The position numbers were made by a program, and so were the translations under genes. Positions 1-5,139 of a stretch of 5,139 nt of DNA are shown here, piece after piece. Numbering within the stretch: the first letter of the stretch is position 1; each line of letters starts with the position of its first letter. The notes beneath the pieces were generated by a model. That model ran no database searches. It had not been told where the DNA came from and saw only the letters and a program-made list of their open reading frames with translations. The stretch is from Thermoplasmata archaeon (lineage in GTDB: Archaea; Thermoplasmatota; Penumbrarchaeia; Penumbrarchaeales; Penumbrarchaeaceae), in contig JAGLEG010000200.1 of assembly GCA_023145185.1 (NCBI GenBank), positions 1-5,139 of the forward strand. The letters run 5' to 3'.

Positions 1-336
1 GTCCCCGGGAGGGAGGAATGCATGGTTGTTTCCGTTCTGGATCCTGAGGGTCGAAGACAACCTGTCAAGTACCTCCACCTGGCCCAGCCCGCCTTTTCCC
101 TGCACCTTCAGCACCACTTCGACCTCATCACCTTCATGAAGCAGGTCGGGATCCATATGCCTCGTAACCTCGGGCTTCCTGGGTATGAAGGAGAGCGAGA
201 GGAGTATCACCGCCATTCCTATCAACGAGATCATAAGGAACAGCCCCGAGGATAGGACCAGCGAGAGTATGAACAAGGTGAGGGTCGCTGCGCCGTATCC
301 CATCGCTTTTCTGGAAAAGACGCTCACCCGCCCCAT
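1..336 (-). CDS. DUF58-family protein, N-terminal part (3' end outside window)
   Basis: The reading frame starts with ATG at 336-334 and stays open for 112 codons to the window edge. The start is chosen because a GGAGGTGA site ends 4 nt before it. Residues about 13-51 are almost wholly hydrophobic and fit a two-helix membrane hairpin. They are followed by IPRKPEV and then a beta-rich segment (HEGDEVEVVLKVQ at about 67-79, QVEVLDRL at 86-93). This layout of hairpin, then an R/H-x-x-x-P...EG-x-x-V-x-V-x-L stretch, then V-x-V-x-D, is the usual N-terminal part of DUF58 proteins. The diagnostic DUF58 core, with its RxYxxGDxxRxIDW-type motif, would lie past the window edge and cannot be seen, so the call rests on the N-terminal pattern plus the DUF4129/DUF4350 context. 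It overlaps the DUF4350 gene by 13 nt and is probably made from the same mRNA. Confidence 0.75.
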   Translation of the reverse strand, partial: MGRVSVFSRKAMGYGAATLTLFILSLVLSSGLFLMISLIGMAVILLSLSFIPRKPEVTRHMDPDLLHEGDEVEVVLKVQGKGGLGQVEVLDRLSSTLRIQNGNNHAFLPPGD

Positions 337-1541
337 CTGGTCACCTCCACCAATATCCTCTCCAGCTGTTCCACGGTGTAGCTCTTGTTGGACCTTACGA
401 AGCGGTACAGCCGATCATCGTCGATCATCTTACGGACGTCGCCCCAGCCCAGCTTTGAGAAATCCTCGACGCTCAGGCTGTTCCTGACCCTGACACGGTC
501 CAGGATTATCTTCTTGATCTCGATAGTGTCCCGCCCTGTCAGGTTCAGCTCGGCCAGCTCGGCAAGGCCTGTTCTATCGAGCAGACAGATGTGCGCCAAT
601 CTCTCCGGCGGATCGAACAGGTAGACGAATGTCGATATTACTATCACGGCCATGGAGCCCACTATGATCTTCATGTTCACATCGGTCAGCAGGAACACGA
701 GGCCCAATACCCCCCTCTGGAACACGGAGGACGCCCCATCCATCTGATGTACACCATCGTCGATGACGATGGTGCCGCCATCCGGCAGGAGGTAGGAGAT
801 GAGAGAGGATATGAACTCCATGTTGTCCTCCTGGTGGATCATCTCGTTCAGGAACAGGGAGGGGTCCGATATGAATACCGCACATCCCCCTCCCAGGAAG
901 AGAAGATCGTGATCCATTATCACCGCTATGGTCTTCTCTCCAAGGGGTTCTCCCGAAGTGGAGTTGTCCAGATCCCTCAGACCGTTGCCGTTCCTGTCAA
1001 CCCAGGCGGACCCGCCGCTCTTTGCAATGACCCTGCCTCCCGAATGGATCAGGTACGAGGGCTTGTTCAGGAGCAGCGTCCCGGAGAACTGGTCCGCCAG
1101 GTTCACATCGACCCTGACGAACGATGGGTTCACCTGGAAGTTCTCATCGTACAGCTGTCCGGACGGGAAACCGACATCGAACCTCTCTGCCAGGGGACCC
1201 ATCTCACCGGTATCATCTGCCAGAATCAATCTGCCCCCCCGACCGTGGAATGACTCGATCGCATGCATCTCGGTCAGGGTGTAGGCCCTTTCCGGCCCAA
1301 GGGAGAGGAATATCGTCCTCTCGGGATCCTCCTCCGAGAGGAGAAGGGAGCTCGATGATATGAGAACCTCCACGTCATACCCCTCATCATCGAGGTGGCC
1401 CCTCAGGTAGGAGAGGCCCTGCCAGGACCCATCGTAGCTGGTATAGGCCCCTTCCCCGGACGTCATTACCAGCAGGACGGCGCTGACCACAAGAGATGCT
1501 ATCATGACCATCGTGAGAACTACTGGAATGCGGGGCCTCAT
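324..1541 (-). CDS. DUF4350-family membrane protein
   Basis: This is a complete gene of 405 codons. Its ATG at 1541-1539 overlaps the upstream TGA and lies 5 nt after a strong AAGGAGGTG site, which decides the start. Residues about 7-26 form a signal-anchor helix after MRPR, and residues about 288-308 a second helix, so the middle is predicted to be outside and the last ~95 residues inside the cell. The middle fits DUF4350, a glutamine-amidotransferase-like fold without an obvious Cys nucleophile. Supporting features are the opening YTSYDGSWQGLSYL with a following G-Y-D-V-E-V-L, the GGRLILADD strand (102-110), the SDPSLFLNEMIHQEDN segment (225-240), which resembles the family's conserved D-x-x-x-x-x-N...DN pattern, and VIDDGVHQ (259-266) in place of the usual DEYHH-like motif. 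A D-x-N-x-N-G-x-x-D loop at 182-190 looks able to bind calcium. The cytoplasmic tail is helical and charged. The gene overlaps the DUF58 gene by 13 nt. Family assignment is good; its biochemical role is unknown. Confidence 0.82.
   Translation of the reverse strand: MRPRIPVVLTMVMIASLVVSAVLLVMTSGEGAYTSYDGSWQGLSYLRGHLDDEGYDVEVLISSSSLLLSEEDPERTIFLSLGPERAYTLTEMHAIESFHGRGGRLILADDTGEMGPLAERFDVGFPSGQLYDENFQVNPSFVRVDVNLADQFSGTLLLNKPSYLIHSGGRVIAKSGGSAWVDRNGNGLRDLDNSTSGEPLGEKTIAVIMDHDLLFLGGGCAVFISDPSLFLNEMIHQEDNMEFISSLISYLLPDGGTIVIDDGVHQMDGASSVFQRGVLGLVFLLTDVNMKIIVGSMAVIVISTFVYLFDPPERLAHICLLDRTGLAELAELNLTGRDTIEIKKIILDRVRVRNSLSVEDFSKLGWGDVRKMIDDDRLYRFVRSNKSYTVEQLERILVEVTRWGG
341..348 (-). promoter_or_regulatory. 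Shine-Dalgarno site for the DUF58 gene
   Basis: The minus strand reads GGAGGTGA, an extended match to the anti-Shine-Dalgarno of archaeal 16S rRNA, 4 nt before the ATG at 336. It is embedded in the Val-Glu-Val-Thr codons near the end of the DUF4350 gene and fixes the DUF58 start. Confidence 0.8.
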
Positions 1542-4500
1542 ACTCCCACCTCCTTGGAGCCCAGAAGGTCCATGAGGTCCATCTCTGGATCCGACCTCAT
1601 TTTCCAGATATCGCCCCTGTCCTCTTTCGCGGAAAGGGTTTTCACGCCCACCTGTTCGCTTTCCCTCTCCTCCATCTGGTCTATGCTGCCAATAAGCCTC
1701 TTCTCAAGCCCTTTCGCCCTGTTTATCGAATCGGACCTCAACTGGTGATCGGAATATCGGGCCTCCTGGAAGAGGCCGGTCAGAACATCCAGGTCCGCCA
1801 CATCGTCCATCCTGTTGAGGTCCTGAATTGCGGAGATGTACTCCGCGGGCGTCGCGCTCTCATCCCTTGGATATCCACGATCACCCATTCGTTCCATGAT
1901 GTTCCTGTACGTGTCCACCACAACCTTCTGGGCCATGTTATCGGGTTCGTACTGGTACATTGACCTGCGCCCCTTCTCCCGAACCTTCTGTGTGTCGACC
2001 CTCCTTTTGATCGCCATGATCCTTACTGCAAGATAGATACATCCGACCAATAGTATCGACCCCACCACGATCGTTAGGGTGAACATCAGTTCATTTTCAG
2101 TTGCCCCCTCCTCATATGATATGGTCATGTTGCCCCACGACGGGCGGAGGTACCTTCCCGGGTCCCCGGAGAACACCATAGTGACCCGCGTGCCGCCTTC
2201 CAGCGGCCCCAGGTCGATCGAGATGTTTCCATATCCATCGGTATATACGGTACGGAACTCAGAACCCACGCCCACCTCCACGGGTGCTCCGTCGATCCTC
2301 TTTCCCCCATCCCCTCCAAGGGAGAGGTGAATGGTCACATTTCCATCCCTCTCCTCCCATCCGTGGACGAAATATGTCGATGTGAATATCTCTATGTTCG
2401 AGGATATCTCCACGGGCAGATAGTGTCCGGACCTCTCGTCGCTGACATCGTAGAAGCCCACCTTCAGGTCGCCGGGCCCCAATCTCGTATAGGGAGATAT
2501 GGTGTGGGTCAGGTTGAACCAGCCCCCGGTCCCGGTATCTATCGAGGTGAGATCATATCCGTTTATCGACACCTCGATCATCCCCTCCCCGACGAGCCCC
2601 TCCCCCGAATCGTCCGTGAGCCTTCCGGTCAAGGAGAGTTTGTCGGGCAGAACGAATGTATCCGGGAGGTGATCGATCTGCAGGTACGTTCTGGACACGA
2701 TATAGGTGGTTGTCGTTATCCTCTCCCCCAGGGTCAATGAACCCTCGGATGGAAGATGTTCCACCACCATCTCAACGCTGCCAGTGGGCGATCCCACCGG
2801 GACATCCACCTCAAGGAGGACACGTCCGGTCTGGTTCGTCCTTCCCGAGGTCGGCAGGACCCAGGTGACATTTGGAAATCCGATCGTGACCAGCTCATCC
2901 GAAAGCGCAATGCCCTGGGCTGAAAGGAGCAGGATCGAGATCCTGTTCACATCGCCCCTGACGAGGTCATGCGTGTCCATCAATATGCTCGCCTTTTCGA
3001 GGACGGTGAATCCAAGGGAGCTGTTCACGGACATTCCCAGCCCATCTTTCCGGTATGAAACGACGATGGAGTAAGCGCCTCCTTGAAATTTCATCCCATC
3101 GATATATACATCAAACGAGAACTCCGTGGAGTCGGGTTTGAGGTGATCAACATACACCAGGTTCCCATCCAACTGCCCATATATGGAGAGATTGAGGAGG
3201 TATCTGTCCACACCTGATATCCCGCTAACGGCACCCTGGATCACGATCGTATCACCGGTCTGTACCTCCTCTGCAGATATCCCGAGAAGGATGCTTGGGC
3301 CCGCCTTTATGGAAATAGGATAGCTTCCGTTGACGGGCGTGAGGTAAGAGCTCCCGGCAAATGTGATCGAGACCACCTCATCACCCTCCTTCCACGGTAG
3401 TGAGACCTTGAACGTGAAGCGCCCATCCTGTCCCGTGGCCCCCTTGATCAGATATCCCCAGGATGTGGAGAGCAGTACCTCCTCACCCTCACAGGGCAGG
3501 ACGCCTATGTCGAGGAGATCTCCCGTCACAAGCAGGACGCTTCCCGGGGCGTACGGGCCGTATTGCAGGTCGACCGAGAGGGCGGCCTGGCTGTGTACAA
3601 TGACATCCACACCATGTGATACCGCGGGAACGTACTTCTTCCCATAGTATCTCAATTCAGAAGAGACCGCATAGATCTTCGTTCTTCCATACGGCGTCTC
3701 CGGGTTCAACTTGCATGAGATGATGAAAAAACCATCCTCGTCGGTATATGTCCCACCTACTCTCAGGTCGGGGTTGGACTCCCTGAGAAGTGCCTCATCA
3801 CCGGAGATGTCTCCACCGACCAGCAGTATCGATACCCAGACGTTCGGGAGGCGCAGCCCATCCTCACCTTCCACGGATCCGGTCACCTTAAAGGGATCGG
3901 CCCCATCCCTCTTTTCCAGCACCTCGGGCAGGGTCTCGATCACTACCTTCGGGGTACGGTCCGGGAGGTTGCCTGTTCCGGGATCGGCCCAGTCAAGGGG
4001 ATTGGTCCCGATATAGGACTCCCTCCTATCATTCAGGGAATCCAGGTCAGTGTCGGGGTTGTTCGGGTCCGTGTGATGATCGATGATCCCATCCCCGTCC
4101 CAGTCCACGGTCGAGTTCTCGTGGGAGTATGTGACCTCGGAATGGTCGCTCAGCCCGTCCCCATCGGAATCTGGATCGTTCGGGTCCGTCCCGTGTATCG
4201 CGATCTCCTCGTTATCCTGGAGCTGGTCCCCATCGGAATCCCCATCAAGCGGATCGGTCGAGTATCTACGGACCTCCTCGCCGTCCTGCAGCGTGTCCCC
4301 GTCCGTGTCGTTCTTTTCCGGGTCGGTGCCCAATATCGCCTCCTCTGCATTGGTGAGGCCGTCCCCGTCCGGGTCCATCAGGGCGTCGTCGTCATCACCG
4401 TTAATGGGATTGAGGCCCAGCTCGATCTCCATCCTGTCCGGCATTCCCCCTTCATCGGTGTCCTTGTGGTATGGGGAGGTGTGGTCCTCCAGGCCAATAT

Positions 4501-5139
4501 GGCGGTCCCAGTTCACCTTGGAATCATCATATCGATAGAGTATCAACTCCTCATGGTCTGTCAAACCATCCCCATCCATGTCCGGATCTGTAGGGTCGGT
4601 GAAACCCCAGCTGTTGATCGGGTCCGTCTCCCCATAATGGAATACATTGTCCACCATCATGTTCTTTCCGTCCCACAGGCCATCACCGTCCGTATCCGGG
4701 TTGAGCGGGCCGGTCGGCCCGTATCGGTAGTTGAGGAAACCAAGCCTCCCATCCATCTCCCCCCAGTGATATGTACCGTTGTAAAGCTGGTTCTTCCCAT
4801 CCCAGAGCCCATCTCCATCCGTATCCTCAACCAGCGGGTCCGTGCCGTTTCGGACCTCGTCGCCGTCCCTTACGCCATCGTGATCGGTATGCATGGTCCA
4901 TGGGTACGTGTGATAGCTCCTCAGCTCCTCGCCATCCAGCAGGCCGTCCCCGTCCGTGTCGGGGTCGTCCCATCTCGTCCTGGAGTCGGTCGCATTCTCC
5001 TCCAGGTCTGTCAGCCCATCACCATCTGTATCGTAGATCAGCAGATCATCGCCCGGCCAGAGGGGGTCCGGTTGCGAGGTCGGGTGGTTCACCTCATCAC
5101 CATCCGATACGCCGCCACCATCCGTATCGGCCTTCAAGG
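1538..5139 (-). CDS. Partial giant surface protein: TSP3-type calcium repeats, Ig-like domains, one TM helix, cytoplasmic DUF4129 (5' end outside window)
   Basis: The frame is open for 1199 codons to a TGA at 1540-1538 and continues past the window edge. Residue numbers here count from the TTG at 5137-5135, which is not a credible start because it lies inside a calcium repeat. Residues 1-393 carry about fifteen DxDxDGxxD-type loops typical of thrombospondin type 3 repeats. Residues about 397-1010 form a beta-rich block that divides into roughly six Ig-like or carboxypeptidase-regulatory-like domains. A hydrophobic helix at about 1018-1041 is followed by basic residues (KRR at 1044-1046), placing the C terminus in the cytoplasm. 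Residues about 1066-1147 match DUF4129, with the TPAEY motif at 1096-1100 and the EARYSD segment at 1125-1130. A charged tail of about 50 residues follows. Many N-X-S/T sequons suggest a glycosylated extracellular part. The gene overlaps the next one by 4 nt. Likely role by inference: an anchored surface subunit of a MoxR/DUF58-type complex; ligand and activity are unknown. The domain calls are firm, the function is not. Confidence 0.9.
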   Translation of the reverse strand, partial: LKADTDGGGVSDGDEVNHPTSQPDPLWPGDDLLIYDTDGDGLTDLEENATDSRTRWDDPDTDGDGLLDGEELRSYHTYPWTMHTDHDGVRDGDEVRNGTDPLVEDTDGDGLWDGKNQLYNGTYHWGEMDGRLGFLNYRYGPTGPLNPDTDGDGLWDGKNMMVDNVFHYGETDPINSWGFTDPTDPDMDGDGLTDHEELILYRYDDSKVNWDRHIGLEDHTSPYHKDTDEGGMPDRMEIELGLNPINGDDDDALMDPDGDGLTNAEEAILGTDPEKNDTDGDTLQDGEEVRRYSTDPLDGDSDGDQLQDNEEIAIHGTDPNDPDSDGDGLSDHSEVTYSHENSTVDWDGDGIIDHHTDPNNPDTDLDSLNDRRESYIGTNPLDWADPGTGNLPDRTPKVVIETLPEVLEKRDGADPFKVTGSVEGEDGLRLPNVWVSILLVGGDISGDEALLRESNPDLRVGGTYTDEDGFFIISCKLNPETPYGRTKIYAVSSELRYYGKKYVPAVSHGVDVIVHSQAALSVDLQYGPYAPGSVLLVTGDLLDIGVLPCEGEEVLLSTSWGYLIKGATGQDGRFTFKVSLPWKEGDEVVSITFAGSSYLTPVNGSYPISIKAGPSILLGISAEEVQTGDTIVIQGAVSGISGVDRYLLNLSIYGQLDGNLVYVDHLKPDSTEFSFDVYIDGMKFQGGAYSIVVSYRKDGLGMSVNSSLGFTVLEKASILMDTHDLVRGDVNRISILLLSAQGIALSDELVTIGFPNVTWVLPTSGRTNQTGRVLLEVDVPVGSPTGSVEMVVEHLPSEGSLTLGERITTTTYIVSRTYLQIDHLPDTFVLPDKLSLTGRLTDDSGEGLVGEGMIEVSINGYDLTSIDTGTGGWFNLTHTISPYTRLGPGDLKVGFYDVSDERSGHYLPVEISSNIEIFTSTYFVHGWEERDGNVTIHLSLGGDGGKRIDGAPVEVGVGSEFRTVYTDGYGNISIDLGPLEGGTRVTMVFSGDPGRYLRPSWGNMTISYEEGATENELMFTLTIVVGSILLVGCIYLAVRIMAIKRRVDTQKVREKGRRSMYQYEPDNMAQKVVVDTYRNIMERMGDRGYPRDESATPAEYISAIQDLNRMDDVADLDVLTGLFQEARYSDHQLRSDSINRAKGLEKRLIGSIDQMEERESEQVGVKTLSAKEDRGDIWKMRSDPEMDLMDLLGSKEVGV
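1541..2086 (-). other. Transmembrane helix, DUF4129 domain and cytoplasmic tail (within the large CDS)
   Basis: The helix covers residues about 1018-1041 (DNA 2015-2086). The DUF4129 domain covers about 1066-1147 (DNA 1697-1942). Its first helix contains VVVDTYRNIMERM; then comes a Gly-Tyr-Pro-Arg turn, the family-typical E-S-A-T-P-A-E-Y segment, and a final helix with LTGLFQEARYSD. In other genomes this domain sits at the C terminus of membrane proteins, often transglutaminases, next to MoxR and DUF58 genes. The remaining 52 residues are charged and end in an acidic-hydrophobic patch (DPEMDLMDLLG) just before the stop codon. Confidence 0.85.
1547..1555 (-). promoter_or_regulatory. Shine-Dalgarno site for the DUF4350 gene
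   Basis: The minus strand reads AAGGAGGTG, then 5 nt, then the ATG at 1541. The site lies inside the last codons of the large upstream gene (Lys-Glu-Val). With the ATGA stop/start overlap it suggests translational coupling. Confidence 0.8.
2108..3958 (-). other. Tandem Ig-like / beta-sandwich region (within the large CDS)
   Basis: Residues 394-1010 alternate beta-strand patterns with Gly/Asp turns and contain no long helix or membrane segment. Approximate domain borders are 397-515, 520-610, 612-715, 716-815, 816-918 and 919-1010. The first, with a KVTGSVEGEDG opening and a TDEDGFF turn, resembles carboxypeptidase-regulatory-like folds. Several others contain the T-x-x-x-G-x-F/V/I turn common in bacterial and archaeal Ig-like domains (TGQDGRF, TNQTGRV, TDGYGNI). 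Only two cysteines occur here (475 and 549). Borders are estimates by eye, and no specific ligand-binding motif is recognisable. The likely role is a spacer or adhesive stalk between the calcium array and the membrane. Confidence 0.7.
3959..5139 (-). repeat. Array of thrombospondin type 3-like calcium-binding repeats (within the large CDS)
   Basis: About fifteen Asp-rich loops start at residues 4, 36, 60, 83, 105, 148, 186, 226, 255, 277, 300, 323, 345, 362 and 385 of the visible protein. Most read D-x-D-G-D-G-L-x-D and are followed by GEE/DEE-like acidic residues and a GTDP turn. From residue 255 to 345 the period is a regular 22-23 residues; before that the spacing is 24-43 because linkers are inserted. 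The 226-266 stretch has the widespread arrangement of GMPD, then GLNP, then an acidic linker, then DPDGDGLTN and EE. Several loops are weakened: DTDEGGMPD, DTDGDTLQD, DTDLDSLND and the last, DPGTGNLPD, which has lost most acidic ligands. The array continues beyond the window, so the total copy number is unknown. Such arrays normally bind many Ca2+ ions and form stiff rods outside the cell. Confidence 0.9.
4662..4826 (-). repeat. Two near-identical loops of the DTDGDGLWDGKN type, 129 bp apart (within the large CDS)
   Basis: Residues 105-116 and 148-159 both read DTDGDGLWDGKN. After a variable stretch each is followed by H-x-GE-x-D (HWGEMD and HYGETD). At DNA level the 36-nt segments 4662-4697 and 4791-4826 agree at 30 of 36 positions by hand alignment, with differences mostly at synonymous sites. 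This is an internal duplication of an unusual repeat subtype in which the usual acidic residues after the loop are replaced by Lys-Asn and a longer aromatic insert. Confidence 0.7.

Noticed and set aside
591..1253. A 220-codon plus-strand open frame
   Set aside because: It is antisense to the well-supported DUF4350 gene, has a composition unlike a folded protein, and shows no recognisable domain.
4150..4350. An Arg/Thr-rich minus-strand open frame inside the large gene
   Set aside because: It is a shifted-frame reading of the GAT/GAC/GGG repeat codons and has no independent start signal.
4083..4538. A Ser/Pro-rich plus-strand open frame opposite the calcium repeats
   Set aside because: Its SPS-type repetition is the mirror of the Asp-Gly-Asp codons on the other strand, so it is an antisense artefact of the repeat array.
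4707..4720. A GC-rich inverted repeat (gggccggtcggccc) that could form a hairpin
   Set aside because: It lies well inside the coding region and encodes Gly-Pro-Thr-Gly-Pro. It has no U-tract or location expected of a terminator or regulatory site.
4040..5000. Recurrent short words such as ccgtccccgtcc and gttcgggtccgt that might suggest a CRISPR-like or regulatory repeat array
   Set aside because: They recur in frame with the protein repeats, vary at synonymous positions and have irregular spacing. They are explained by repeated Asp-Gly codons.
5135..5137. A TTG codon that could serve as the start of the large gene
   Set aside because: It falls directly before a DTDGGGVSD calcium loop in the middle of a repeat array, there is no room to see a ribosome binding site, and the frame is still open at the window edge. 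The gene is treated as 5'-partial.

Overview
The window holds three genes, all on the minus strand, and almost every base is coding. In transcription order (high to low coordinates) they are: a very large surface protein, open at its 5' end (1538-5139); a DUF4350-family membrane protein (324-1541); and the first 112 codons of a DUF58-family protein that runs out of the window at base 1. The first junction is a 4-nt ATGA overlap and the second a 13-nt overlap. Each downstream start has a strong Shine-Dalgarno sequence inside the upstream gene, so this is a tightly coupled operon. No promoter, terminator, RNA gene, mobile element or CRISPR array is visible, and no gap is long enough to hold one.

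The organism is most likely an archaeon, perhaps a Thermoplasmatota-type euryarchaeote. This is an inference from several traits: a large surface protein built from thrombospondin type 3-like calcium repeats plus Ig-like domains, many N-X-S/T sequons, frequent AGG and ATA codons, GGAGGTGA-type ribosome binding sites, and an archaeal-style DUF4350 protein. The exact lineage cannot be fixed from this window.

The first gene encodes, from N to C terminus, about fifteen Asp-rich calcium-binding loops, roughly six beta-sandwich (Ig-like or carboxypeptidase-regulatory-like) domains, one transmembrane helix, a cytoplasmic DUF4129 domain and a short charged tail. The second encodes a protein with two transmembrane helices around an extracytoplasmic DUF4350 domain and a helical cytoplasmic tail. 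The third starts with a membrane hairpin followed by the beta-rich segment that precedes DUF58.

DUF4129, DUF4350 and DUF58 are known to cluster with each other and with MoxR AAA+ ATPases and transglutaminase-like proteins in bacteria and archaea. The window therefore looks like part of a MoxR/DUF58-type membrane complex whose DUF4129 subunit has gained a long, probably calcium-stabilised extracellular stalk. A MoxR gene is not in the window and would be expected just outside it. The biochemical role of such complexes is poorly defined, so no specific function is assigned.
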